Below, one piece after another: positions 19,399 to 27,361 of a stretch of DNA of 32,211 nucleotides; positions within the stretch are counted from its first letter, which is position 1; each line of letters begins with the position of its first letter. The position numbers and the translations under genes are program-made. Below the pieces are notes generated by a model that was given only the letters and a program-made list of their open reading frames with translations, had not been told where the DNA came from and searched no databases. Source of the stretch: a virus; the IMG/VR virus record IMGVR_UViG_3300017963_000568, positions 1 to 32,211 of that record. One strand, 5' to 3'.

Positions 19399-19434
19399 AT
19401 TTGGGTGGCGTTGTATCGGAAATGAACTAAAAAC

Positions 19435-19462
19435 TTGACAAAAGTGTCATTTGTTGTACATT
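19435..19462 (+). promoter_or_regulatory. Sigma-70-like promoter at the start of the structural genes
   Basis: TTGACA (19435-19440) and TACATT (19457-19462), 16 bases apart. TGACA/TGTCA around AAAG makes a small palindrome on the -35 box. AAGGAG and the ATG at 19497 follow after a leader of about 28 bases. Confidence 0.6.
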
Positions 19463-19496
19463 AAAACAAACCGTTTGACACAAGGAGAAATTGGTT

Positions 19497-19871
19497 ATGT
19501 TACCCGGTGTATTGCAAATGACAATTGAAGAAGATGCCACATATGACCCGCCTACGTTGACCTTGCGCTACAAAGATACGCTCTTGCCCTATGATTTGAG
19601 CGTGTATGCCTCCCTGTATCTTGACATCAAAAATAATTGGTGGGACACGTCCACCGTCTTTTCAATGACCACCACGAATGGGCGCTTGACCTCTGGTGGA
19701 GCAGCAGGCACAATTGCCCGCTATATTGCCAAGGCTGATGTCGCCACGCTCATCGATGCCCTTACGCAGAAAAAAGGGGTGTATGTTTTGCGAGGGGTCA
19801 AGGAGACAGGCGAAGAGGATCCGATCTTGCGTGGCACGCTCCTGATCAATCAGTGGGCGCCGACCTCCTAA
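19497..19871 (+). CDS. Putative virion beta-sandwich protein (BppU-like N-domain)
   Basis: It has 124 residues from MLPGVLQMTI, after AAGGAG. The body is a single beta-rich domain: PPTLTLRYKDTLLPYDLSVYA, SLYLDIKNNWWDTSTVFSMTT, AAGTIARYIAKADVATLI, then GVYVLRGVKETGEEDPILRG. The theme of a strand, a structured linker, a domain of about 100 residues and a final G-T-L-L-I strand resembles the immunoglobulin-like N-terminal domain of baseplate/fibre proteins. Its place before terminase fits a virion or neck part. The call is from pattern only. Confidence 0.45.
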   Translation: MLPGVLQMTIEEDATYDPPTLTLRYKDTLLPYDLSVYASLYLDIKNNWWDTSTVFSMTTTNGRLTSGGAAGTIARYIAKADVATLIDALTQKKGVYVLRGVKETGEEDPILRGTLLINQWAPTS

Positions 19872-20255
19872 ATGATGAAAGCCGCCACGTTTGACAAGAC
19901 GCTGGAAAACTTTCAACGAGCGATCTATGACTTGTCAGTCGTGTTGCCGCGTGTGACGCGGGATGTCAAAAAAGACCACTCCCTCTATGACCTCAAAGAC
20001 TTGGCACAAGCCTGTCATCTCATCATTCGCACCGTCCAGATGGCCATTGAGAATGCCAAATTTTGGGAAGTCAAATCCCGTATCGAAGTGATGGAACAAA
20101 TCAAGGCTGATCTCCCGTTCTGCTCTGTCTTCACCGAAGAGGAGCGAACGACTGCAACCAAGGTCTTGACCTGGATGCAAGAAGATGCCCTCGCTCAGGC
20201 CGGCAGTTATGAACCAAAACGCGATCAGTTCGTCTTGCCATTGGGGGGTGTATGA
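19872..20255 (+). CDS. Hypothetical protein, candidate small terminase
   Basis: This 127-residue, mostly helical protein sits directly before the large terminase, whose start overlaps its stop. It has an N-terminal helical region (TLENFQRAIYDLSVVLPRVT), LKDLAQACHLIIRTVQMAIE and a second helical half (EERTTATKVLTWMQEDALAQ). Small terminases are helical oligomers of roughly this size with a DNA-binding HTH; the HTH is not obvious here. Position is the main argument, so the assignment is tentative. Confidence 0.4.
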   Translation: MMKAATFDKTLENFQRAIYDLSVVLPRVTRDVKKDHSLYDLKDLAQACHLIIRTVQMAIENAKFWEVKSRIEVMEQIKADLPFCSVFTEEERTTATKVLTWMQEDALAQAGSYEPKRDQFVLPLGGV

Positions 20256-21655
20256 GTTTAGCTACGTATTGTCGTACCGCCGGAACACGCATCCACCAGA
20301 CGGCCTGTTTTCTGCCCTCAACCTTTGCTCCGCCCGCCTATACGCCGGTCAATGTCAAGGCCGCTCAATTCCATGCCTCTTCTGCGAAGGTCAACATCCT
20401 TCCTGGAGGCAATCAATCCGGGAAAACTACCACGGCGGCCCACGACCATGTCAGTAAGGGACGGGCGATGCCTCCGGGCTGTCAGGGTCTTGCCCTGACG
20501 AATACGTACAAAGATATTGGCAAGCAATTGTGGAAACACTATCGCGAACAACTTCATCCTCAAGAATATACTGTGGCCTGGCAAAACCGAGCCTTAGAAA
20601 TTCCACAGATGATGAAATTGAACGCCAACGGATATAAGATTTTTTTTGGGAGCTATGACCAGGGACGAAGTGCGCATCAGGGCGCTATTTGGGATTATGT
20701 GCATTTTGACGAAGAGGCCCCATATGATATTTGGCTTGAAGTCTATCGCGGGACATTGGCCCATAAAGCAAGAATTGGCTATAGTTACACTCCTATTGAG
20801 GGCTACGACTATCTTGAAGAATTGATCGACAAGGGCCATGACCCGACAGAGTTTGCATACTGGACTCCAGACAAACCTATGTCCCTCTTCGAAAATCCAC
20901 ATATCAGTCAAGAAGAAATTGACATGTGGATGGCGATGCTAGGGGAACGGGCGCTTCGTGTTCGTATTTATGGCGAAATGATGGGCGCAGAGGGGCTCGT
21001 GTATCCTGATTACTCTGATGCGACGCATCTCTGTGACCCCTTTCCGATTCCGAGCGATTGGAAGATGTATCGGGTGATTGACTTTGGGAAAGTGCATCCA
21101 ACGGTCAGCCTAATTTTGGCAACAGATGGCTGGCGGATGTATGTCATTGATGAATATTATCAGGCCAACCGGCTCGTTGAATATCATATCGAGCAGATGT
21201 GGGAACAATGGGGACGAATAAAGCTCAAGGATACGACCTTGCGCCCTCGGCTGATTACGATTTCTGACCATGATGCGCAACTTCGCTTGGAATATGCAAA
21301 TCCCCGATTTGGGGACAAGCGCATTCATTCGATTCCGGCCATCAAACACCATCCGACCAAACAAACCAGTAGTGGCATTATCGCCGGAATTGAAGTCGTA
21401 GAGAGTCTGCTGAAAATTCAATCAGATGGCAAACCCCGGCTCATGATTTTTCCGCAGTGTGTCGAGACGCGCAAAGAATTCAAAAAGTATAAACGGCCAG
21501 ATCGAGATAAGCGGGGGATGTTGAAACCAGGAGAGAAAGCCGAAACACCAGTCCCAGAACATGATCATTGCATGGACTGTATCCGATACGGCTGTGTCCA
21601 GGAATTTGGCTATCTCAACCAACAAATCTATCAGATTATTTCAGTGAGGAAATGA
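20252..21655 (+). CDS. terL: Terminase large subunit
   Basis: This 467-residue protein has Walker A GGNQSGKTTT near residue 51, Walker B VHFDEEAP near 149, and an RNase H-like nuclease domain with VIDFGKVHP near 275, SDHDAQ near 337 and EHDHCMDCIRYG near 435. The ATPase drives DNA into the prohead; the nuclease makes the genome ends. Length and motif spacing are normal. It starts in the stop of the preceding gene and ends in the start of a small zinc-finger-like gene. Which packaging mode it uses (pac, cos or headful) cannot be read here. Confidence 0.93.
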   Translation: MSLATYCRTAGTRIHQTACFLPSTFAPPAYTPVNVKAAQFHASSAKVNILPGGNQSGKTTTAAHDHVSKGRAMPPGCQGLALTNTYKDIGKQLWKHYREQLHPQEYTVAWQNRALEIPQMMKLNANGYKIFFGSYDQGRSAHQGAIWDYVHFDEEAPYDIWLEVYRGTLAHKARIGYSYTPIEGYDYLEELIDKGHDPTEFAYWTPDKPMSLFENPHISQEEIDMWMAMLGERALRVRIYGEMMGAEGLVYPDYSDATHLCDPFPIPSDWKMYRVIDFGKVHPTVSLILATDGWRMYVIDEYYQANRLVEYHIEQMWEQWGRIKLKDTTLRPRLITISDHDAQLRLEYANPRFGDKRIHSIPAIKHHPTKQTSSGIIAGIEVVESLLKIQSDGKPRLMIFPQCVETRKEFKKYKRPDRDKRGMLKPGEKAETPVPEHDHCMDCIRYGCVQEFGYLNQQIYQIISVRK

Positions 21656-21858
21656 GTATGCTCTGTCAAGGATACTTACGAGGGAAGCATCAGGTGTCAA
21701 CACTCCATGCTAAAGGACTGTGTGATGCCTGTTATCAGAGGAAATATCAGCATGACCATCATGAGGAGATCGTTAAATATCAACAAGCCTATAGAGCCGA
21801 TCCGGCCTATGCAGAAATGAACCGGCTCTATGTCCGTATCTATCGCAAGCGGCATTAA
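21652..21858 (+). CDS. Small zinc-finger-like protein
   Basis: It has 68 residues starting in the terminase stop codon (ATGA). LHAKGLCDACYQRKYQHDHHEEIVKYQQAYR shows a G-x-C-x-x-C-Y knuckle followed by a basic helix, with one earlier cysteine. This C-x-x-C-Y-x-R-x-Y arrangement recurs in tiny phage proteins and in the N-termini of HNH/VSR-type nucleases. Here no nuclease domain follows. It may bind DNA near the packaging machinery. Its stop codon overlaps the stop of a gene on the opposite strand. Confidence 0.5.
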   Translation: MSMLCQGYLRGKHQVSTLHAKGLCDACYQRKYQHDHHEEIVKYQQAYRADPAYAEMNRLYVRIYRKRH

Positions 21859-21992
21859 TCGGTTTTGACTTCAGTCCGTTTGCGGTCTTTGGCCGGGGCT
21901 GGTTTCTTCTCAAGCGCCTCCACCCGTTTAAATACCTCATCCAATTTTTTTTCTAAGGCTGTGATTCGTTCACGGAGTTCACGTGGTCCCAT
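21855..21992 (-). CDS. Small antisense-oriented coiled-coil protein (45 aa)
   Basis: It has GAAAGGAGGTGAG, a near-ideal ribosome binding site, a few bases before the ATG and a matching promoter (22020-22048). The peptide is a coiled coil: LRERITALEKKLDEVFKRVEALEKK, in clear heptads, with a basic Pro-containing tail. It is the only - strand gene within the structural half of the window, and its stop codon interlocks with the stop of the + gene (TTAA). Coiled-coil length of about 25 residues suggests a dimer. A regulator or an antirepressor-type peptide is possible. Confidence 0.7.
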   Translation of the reverse strand: MGPRELRERITALEKKLDEVFKRVEALEKKPAPAKDRKRTEVKTD

Positions 21993-22019
21993 AATCCTCA
22001 CCTCCTTTCATGCTGGACT

Positions 22020-22048
22020 AGCATAATATTTCCTCTAGAATTTGTCAA
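22020..22048 (-). promoter_or_regulatory. Sigma-70-like promoter for the coiled-coil gene
   Basis: On the - strand TTGACA (22043-22048) and TATGCT (22020-22025), with a 17-base spacer. TTTGTC/GACAAA (22041-22057) is an inverted repeat over the -35 box, a possible operator shared with the divergent portal promoter. Confidence 0.6.
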
Positions 22049-22087
22049 ACAGACAAAAAAGTTATTCTTACATTTTTGTTCAAACAC

Positions 22088-22117
22088 TTGACAAAAACTG
22101 TCACCCTGTTGTATTTT
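22088..22117 (+). promoter_or_regulatory. Promoter placing +1 at the portal start codon
   Basis: TTGACA (22088-22093) and TATTTT (22112-22117), 18 apart. The expected +1 falls at about 22124, the A of the portal ATG. Only GAAAG lies before the ATG, so translation may begin on a leaderless transcript. Confidence 0.55.
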
Positions 22118-22123
22118 GAAAGT

Positions 22124-24106
22124 ATGCCACAGCCGAAATACCCTGTTCGTTCTTTATTGCGCCCGATTGTCGATTGGTTCGGGCGTCTTGGCAAGAAAAA
22201 CGCGCCGACGGTGTCGGTCAAATGCAAGACAACGGCCTTTGGTGCTTCAGAGACCTGCCTCACACAAAAGTCTGATACTGATCTTTGGGACATGTTTTTT
22301 ACGCCGTATATCTGGGCCGGGGTCCGCTTTCGGGATCTCTCTGGCAAATGGACTGGCGCGAGTCCGACCAAAGATGAGGCCGGACAGTTGACCTCCCCTG
22401 CTCAAGTGCAAAGCCTGGATCTTGAGGGGAATGAAGTTGCCTCGGAGCAGCTTGACGCCACGCGCTGGCTCTTTGACAGCCGATTGCATGAGGGCACAAT
22501 GGCGCACGTGCTTAAAGAAATCTGTTATGCGAAACTCCTTCTCAAGAAATCCGTGCATGAAATTCTGTGGGTGAAAGAAACTGAAGGGGACTATGCCGGG
22601 AAATTCGTCATTGATGGGTTTAAGCATGTGGATCCGACGCTCTTTGAGTATAACCCCCAGGGATACGAGCCAGGATTGTATGTGCAGCGAGTCAATGATC
22701 GCGGGGTCCGCATGAAGACCTTTGAACCGGTCGATGAACGGCGGTTTCTGATCGTGACCAATCAGCGGCTGTTTGCGGACAAGAATGGCATTTCGGAACT
22801 CGAACCCTTACGCGATGCCGAACCCCGGCGAGCCGATGCGGAAAAGTCCTGGGGCCGTGGAGCGCAACGCCATGGGCACGGCCATATTATCGGCTATTAT
22901 GGGTCAGCCCTCCTAGGGGCAAGCGCCGAGACTGAGCGCACTGCCTATCAGACAGCTTTACGGGAGATGGGGTCTGATACTATCACGATGATTTATGGCG
23001 GCATCGGCGCGGATGATGGGAATCGCATTGAGCAACTCAATGTCGAAGTTGATGCTGATGTGTTCCGGGAATACATTGATGAACTCAAATCACAAATTTC
23101 TGTCGTCTTGACCGGTAGTCCCTTGACATTGAAAGAGGGCAAATTTGGCTCACGGAGCATGGCTGAAAGTACCCAGGTGCGACAAGAAGCCGGGCTCGAA
23201 CAACGGGATGCCGCTGAAATCTCGGTGGCCTTTACGGAGCAAGTCATCCGGCGGTTTTGTGATTTCAATTGGTTGCAAACGGACATCTATCCGAAAATGC
23301 AATTGATTTCAGAAGAGTATAGCGCCCCGACCACACCGGACAGCCAGGATCTCTTGACTGAAGAGCAACCATCCTCACCGTCCCCGATTGCGAAAGAAGC
23401 CCTAGTCAAATTACAGGCAGAGGATGAGGAAGAGAACGCACCTACACCACCTGTGGCGATCCCGGCAGGGTATGAACATTTCCCGGAAACATCCCCGAAT
23501 CCTGAAATTTATCAGACGGTAGCTGAGCGGGCGAAAGCAATTCTAGCAGATTTCCCCGTTAAGCGATTTCAAGACCTGAACGAAGGGGAGAGCAAGGGAG
23601 TCTTTTCGATTAAACAATTACGGTCTTTTGACAATGAACTTTCTATTTTGATTGCTTTGCGAGATGCCTTGATTCCGACATTGGACGCCCCCACAGAAGC
23701 TGATGCCTGGAAAGCTTATTATGATTCAGCCATTGCAATCTTTCAACAGCATGGAATCAACATGACGCCCACGATCCGAACAGACTTGCTTGTCTCGTTT
23801 CGACAAGCCCGGCAAACGGCCGTGAATCAGGCCATCAAAGAAACCCCTGATGTGATAGGGTTTCGAATAAAGGCCATTCTCGATGACCGGACCCGCCCGA
23901 TTTCCCGACTATGGGCGGACATTACCTTGCCTAAACACGACCCCCGGTGGGAGGTGCTTGACCCTCCGTCAGATTTTGGGGATCGGGGCTGGCTTGAACC
24001 TGTTTACAATTTGTATGACTTGACGCCAGAAAGTGAAATTCCAACGACCATGCCGGGGGAAACATATAAATATTATATCGTGGGCCGTCAAGCGGAGGCG
24101 CAATAA
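22124..24106 (+). CDS. Portal protein (DUF935/Mu gp29-like) fused to MuF-like domain
   Basis: It has 660 residues from MPQPKYPVRS. The portal part includes KHVDPTLFEYN, DERRFLIVTNQ, ELKSQISVVLTGSPLTLKEG and GSRSMAEST, matching the DUF935 portal layout, in which a late L-G-x-x-L-T-T-x-x-G-x-x-G-S segment precedes the clip region. Portals form the dodecameric ring through which DNA enters. The last 130 residues (VSFRQARQTAVNQAIKETPD, GFRIKAILDDRTRPISRLWAD, DPRWEVLDPPSDFGDRGW) look like the C-terminal part of the MuF minor head protein, normally a separate gene. An acidic, Pro-rich linker near residues 400-455 joins them. The stop overlaps the protease start. Confidence 0.85.
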   Translation: MPQPKYPVRSLLRPIVDWFGRLGKKNAPTVSVKCKTTAFGASETCLTQKSDTDLWDMFFTPYIWAGVRFRDLSGKWTGASPTKDEAGQLTSPAQVQSLDLEGNEVASEQLDATRWLFDSRLHEGTMAHVLKEICYAKLLLKKSVHEILWVKETEGDYAGKFVIDGFKHVDPTLFEYNPQGYEPGLYVQRVNDRGVRMKTFEPVDERRFLIVTNQRLFADKNGISELEPLRDAEPRRADAEKSWGRGAQRHGHGHIIGYYGSALLGASAETERTAYQTALREMGSDTITMIYGGIGADDGNRIEQLNVEVDADVFREYIDELKSQISVVLTGSPLTLKEGKFGSRSMAESTQVRQEAGLEQRDAAEISVAFTEQVIRRFCDFNWLQTDIYPKMQLISEEYSAPTTPDSQDLLTEEQPSSPSPIAKEALVKLQAEDEEENAPTPPVAIPAGYEHFPETSPNPEIYQTVAERAKAILADFPVKRFQDLNEGESKGVFSIKQLRSFDNELSILIALRDALIPTLDAPTEADAWKAYYDSAIAIFQQHGINMTPTIRTDLLVSFRQARQTAVNQAIKETPDVIGFRIKAILDDRTRPISRLWADITLPKHDPRWEVLDPPSDFGDRGWLEPVYNLYDLTPESEIPTTMPGETYKYYIVGRQAEAQ

Positions 24107-25470
24107 TGCCTGTCCAACGATGTCAACGTGATGGAGAGCAAGGGTGGCAATATGGCGACTCTGGGAAATGCTATCTTGCGAGCGAAGAAGGCTCTGATGA
24201 TGAAGCGAAACGGAAAGCCTATCTTCAGGGGGCAGCGATTGAAGGGAGTGGCTATAAGGAGGAAGCCCAACATATGGCAACATTAGATGTGCCGATTTTG
24301 AAACCAGGGGTTTTTAATGGCCTGGCGATCAAAGATATTCCTGGTCTGGTTAGTGATACGCTCAAAGCCATGCCGTATCTCTTAGAGGCGCAACAAACTG
24401 GGCAATACCGAGGCGAAAAGAATGCACGCTTTAATACTGAGCCGGTCCCGCCGTTTATTCATTTGCGGCACTTTCCGACAGACATCGCCGGCTCGAAATT
24501 GCACGACTGGGCCGCAGGAGTCACAATGACCCCAGAAACTCGGCTGTTCAACGCCGAAGAATGGAGTTTTGTCCGCTTTGATCATGTGGACCCCGACCTG
24601 GCGAAACTCTTAGCCGAAGGGTTCCCGTATCGAAGTGCCGAACTCCTCCCGAATTTTGAAAATCCAGACACCGGGGAAGTGTATCCGGTGGTGTTGCGGT
24701 CTGTGGCGTTTTTGGGCGCAAACACAGATCCGGCTGTGCCCCAGGAACCGGGGTATAGTGTCAAGCTCTCTCGTGATGAGATGGGCATTCAGACGGTGCG
24801 CTGTGACGTACCAGATATTATTAATCATGAGACAAAGGAGACTGATATTATGGCAGATGCACAAGAAGCCAGTACAGTCAAGCTCTCCCGTGAGGAATTC
24901 CAGGAGTTCGCAGCGATGAAAGGCCGTCTCGAAGCCCTGGAACAAGTACAGAAAGAAAACACCACTCTCAAGGGAGTTGTCGATGAGATGAAAGGACAAA
25001 ATGATGCCCTTTCCTCAGAGGTTCTCAAGTTACAACAGGAGAATAAGGCCACAAAAACTGAGGCCACGCTTCTGAAACTGGAGAACGAATACCATTTGAC
25101 GCCCGCGGCGCTGGAGGCGATTCGGCCTGTCGTAGTGGCAGAGAATGGCGTTGTGAAATTTTCGGAGGATGCAGATCCGGTGCCCACTGACCAGGCGTAT
25201 TTGACAAGTCTTGAACACATCTTGAAGCTTGCCAAAGACAAGGATGCCTTGTTTGTGCCGGAGTCATCTGACCTCCCGACGGGAAAACACACTGAGCCCA
25301 CGTTGACTGAGTACGAACGCCAGGAAGCTGAAATTAAAAAGTTTCAGGCCGAAGCGAAAGCTCAGGGGAAGGACATGGACTATTGGCAAGCCCGCGCACA
25401 ATGGGCCTCGAAGTCGAATGATATTCTCGACAAGATTACCAAGCTGCGTAATGCCGAAGGAGGGGAATAA
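24106..25470 (+). CDS. Head maturation protease with C-terminal scaffold (Mu I/Z-like)
   Basis: This is 454 residues. The first 50 (MPVQRCQRDGEQGWQYGDSGKCY, then KAYLQGAAIEGSG) form a small Cys-containing module often seen ahead of such proteases. The body has YPYRSAELLPNF-type sequence (EGFPYRSAELLPNFENPD) and RSVAFLGANTDPAVP, matching Mu gpI-family serine proteases. After residue 250 comes a long coiled coil (ALEQVQKENTTLKGVVDEMK, LSSEVLKLQQENKATKTEAT) typical of scaffolds. The protease cuts itself and the scaffold during capsid maturation. An internal start at 24850 probably makes the scaffold alone. Confidence 0.8.
   Translation: MPVQRCQRDGEQGWQYGDSGKCYLASEEGSDDEAKRKAYLQGAAIEGSGYKEEAQHMATLDVPILKPGVFNGLAIKDIPGLVSDTLKAMPYLLEAQQTGQYRGEKNARFNTEPVPPFIHLRHFPTDIAGSKLHDWAAGVTMTPETRLFNAEEWSFVRFDHVDPDLAKLLAEGFPYRSAELLPNFENPDTGEVYPVVLRSVAFLGANTDPAVPQEPGYSVKLSRDEMGIQTVRCDVPDIINHETKETDIMADAQEASTVKLSREEFQEFAAMKGRLEALEQVQKENTTLKGVVDEMKGQNDALSSEVLKLQQENKATKTEATLLKLENEYHLTPAALEAIRPVVVAENGVVKFSEDADPVPTDQAYLTSLEHILKLAKDKDALFVPESSDLPTGKHTEPTLTEYERQEAEIKKFQAEAKAQGKDMDYWQARAQWASKSNDILDKITKLRNAEGGE
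24850..25470 (+). CDS. Nested in-frame scaffold protein start (Z/Nu3-like)
   Basis: Inside the protease gene, AAGGAG (24835-24840) lies nine bases before an in-frame ATG (MADAQEASTVKLSREEF), giving 206 residues that cover exactly the coiled-coil scaffold part and C-terminal capsid-binding tail. Mu (I and Z) and lambda (C and Nu3) both make scaffold from an internal start of the protease gene. The strong ribosome binding site at the domain border supports the same here. Confidence 0.65.
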   Translation: MADAQEASTVKLSREEFQEFAAMKGRLEALEQVQKENTTLKGVVDEMKGQNDALSSEVLKLQQENKATKTEATLLKLENEYHLTPAALEAIRPVVVAENGVVKFSEDADPVPTDQAYLTSLEHILKLAKDKDALFVPESSDLPTGKHTEPTLTEYERQEAEIKKFQAEAKAQGKDMDYWQARAQWASKSNDILDKITKLRNAEGGE

Positions 25471-25472
25471 TC

Positions 25473-25880
25473 ATGGGAAATGCCTATGGAAATCGCATTG
25501 ACCCTCATCAGGTCGTGTTTGCTAAAACAGAAGCCGCGATCACTGTGGCCGCCGGGACAGCCCTCTGTGTTGTAGCGACCGGGGATGAATACGGGGAAGT
25601 GAAACTCCCTGCGGCGGATGGTGCCGCGATTTATGGATTTATTTATGAGTCCACCACCGCAGCGGCTGAAGAAGCCCGCGTCGCGCGCGGAGAACTCTTC
25701 TGGGTTCCTGTGGCTGAAGCGATCTCAATTGGAGATGAATTGATGTGTGAATCGGCCACTGGACACGTCAAGGTGTTGACGGCCACCAAATATAAAGTCG
25801 GTACTGCCCTGACAGCACAATCCACCGAGCATGGCTATTGTCTTGTTCAGGCAGAAATCGGACCACAAAAGGAGACATAA
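25473..25880 (+). CDS. Head decoration protein (DUF2190-like)
   Basis: It has 135 residues. The small beta domain reads AITVAAGTALCVVATGDEYG, AAIYGFIYESTTAAAEEARV, GELFWVPVAEAISIGDELMC, ATKYKVGTALTAQSTEHGYC. The repeated A-G-T/G-D-x-L pattern and the place between protease/scaffold and capsid are those of DUF2190 decoration proteins, analogous to lambda gpD, which stabilise the expanded capsid. It starts two bases after the protease stop, within one transcription unit. Confidence 0.8.
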   Translation: MGNAYGNRIDPHQVVFAKTEAAITVAAGTALCVVATGDEYGEVKLPAADGAAIYGFIYESTTAAAEEARVARGELFWVPVAEAISIGDELMCESATGHVKVLTATKYKVGTALTAQSTEHGYCLVQAEIGPQKET

Positions 25881-25883
25881 ACC

Positions 25884-26885
25884 ATGAGTTTTACCTATCG
25901 AGTCCCTGATGCGGTGGACATGGCTCTGGCGTATTACGATCCTGATGAATGGTTCGTCGCTGACCAAATTTTTGTCCGCCAACCCAAACCGTCCAAAAAA
26001 GGAAGTTATTATGTGGACGCATCGACGATGTGGTATCAACGCTATGACTTCCGTCTCGGCAAAGACGGCTATCCGTTAAATGTCGATGTGTCAGATAGTG
26101 AAGTCACCTGGGATTGCCAGGTCAGAGGTCGAAGTTACCCGATTGATGTGAGTGATTTGGAAGATTATAAATCACATGGGTTCAACTCGGCAGAAGAATA
26201 TCGGCAACATGGCTGGGAATACATTATTCACATGGCGATGATCAATAAAGAGATTGCTGCCGTGACTGCCATTGCCGATACGACCAATAATTATGATGCC
26301 GCCAACGTGCATACGATTGGCGCCGGGGATTTTGCAGGGAGTTCGGCCTGGTCAGATGCCACGAACGGCACGCCGATTACGGATGTGAACTTTCTGAAAT
26401 ACGAAAATCCGTTTGCCACACATATTGCCTTTAGCTGGCTGACGATGAAGGATTTGATGAATAATTCACAGATTCTCGATTTCGGCAGTGTAACGGCGGC
26501 AGATCGTGATCAGATGAGTGCCCGTGTCACACAGCAGTATCTGTCCATGTGTTTCGGGCTGGAAGTCATCGTGTCCCGTGCGCAAGCCGTGACAGCAGCC
26601 ACGGCAGATCTGCCTGTAGCCAGTCAAACCAAAGGCGCATTGTGGGGTGATTATGTCTGGGTGGGGTTGGTGAATCCACAAGCAACCGGCTCACGGGTGC
26701 AACGTCCGACCTGGGGACATGAATATGTCTTTGCTCCGGTGACGGATCCGAGTGGTTGGATTATGAAAGAAACCTATGATGAGTTGAAAGGCATGACCGG
26801 CGAGTTGAAGCTGAGTGCTGGGTATTTCAACCAGTATAAACCGTATGCGAAATCGTATGGTCAATTGCTCTCAGGGGTCAATTAA
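25884..26885 (+). CDS. Major capsid protein (Mu/HK97-fold)
   Basis: This 333-residue protein follows the decoration gene by three bases. Features include KGSYYVDASTMWYQRYDFRLG near residues 38-58, INKEIAAVTAIADTTN near 120, YENPFATHIAFSWLTMKDLMN near 172, GLEVIVSRAQAVTA near 225 and a long late region TWGHEYVFAPVTDPSGWIMK. Length and gene order fit an HK97-fold capsid of the Mu T type. It should make the icosahedral shell. It has no long N-terminal delta domain, consistent with a separate scaffold. Confidence 0.82.
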   Translation: MSFTYRVPDAVDMALAYYDPDEWFVADQIFVRQPKPSKKGSYYVDASTMWYQRYDFRLGKDGYPLNVDVSDSEVTWDCQVRGRSYPIDVSDLEDYKSHGFNSAEEYRQHGWEYIIHMAMINKEIAAVTAIADTTNNYDAANVHTIGAGDFAGSSAWSDATNGTPITDVNFLKYENPFATHIAFSWLTMKDLMNNSQILDFGSVTAADRDQMSARVTQQYLSMCFGLEVIVSRAQAVTAATADLPVASQTKGALWGDYVWVGLVNPQATGSRVQRPTWGHEYVFAPVTDPSGWIMKETYDELKGMTGELKLSAGYFNQYKPYAKSYGQLLSGVN

Positions 26886-26887
26886 TC

Positions 26888-27361
26888 ATGGCTGAGGCGT
26901 ATTTTTCAACCCAGGCATCCGTGCAGATCAAAGCTGATGCGCTCGTGCTCCAATGGTGGCTTGATGAGGATCAAGACGGCAGCATTGATGCAGATGCCTT
27001 TGATGCCGCTCGACAAGAAGCGAAAGATGAAATCTTGTCGTATGTCGAGCCCCGCTATGGCAGTACGATTTGTGACGCATGGAATACAGACACCCGACCT
27101 GAATGGGTCGGGACTGTCTCCGACTGGTTGACGTTGTATCATTCCCTCTCCGGGAATAATGCCGCGCACCCCGTCGCCGTACGTCGTTATGAGGAAACCA
27201 TTGCAAAGCTCGAAAAGGTGGCAACCTATACACTGATGATTCCTGGGATAGATTATGTGTCAGGTCAACAGAATGAAACCGCACGGGTGCAATATCTTGA
27301 CTGTACAGAGGCTGAGGCTGAGGCAGGAGATTGTGATCCGTGCGCCTATGAATATCTATGA
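26888..27361 (+). CDS. Head-tail connector (gp36/DUF1320-like)
   Basis: It has 157 residues, mostly helical. FSTQASVQIKADALVLQWWL, then ADAFDAARQEAKDEILSYVEPRYG is close to the family pattern of an N-terminal helix, D-x-x-x-x-x-x-A-x-x-x-A-x-x-x-I-D-x-Y-L-x-x-R-Y. A second helix pair (AVRRYEETIAKLEKVATYTL) follows. Such proteins form the ring below the portal. The C-terminus is Cys- and Glu-rich (CTEAEAEAGDCDPC), unusual for the family. The stop overlaps the next start. Confidence 0.75.
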   Translation: MAEAYFSTQASVQIKADALVLQWWLDEDQDGSIDADAFDAARQEAKDEILSYVEPRYGSTICDAWNTDTRPEWVGTVSDWLTLYHSLSGNNAAHPVAVRRYEETIAKLEKVATYTLMIPGIDYVSGQQNETARVQYLDCTEAEAEAGDCDPCAYEYL

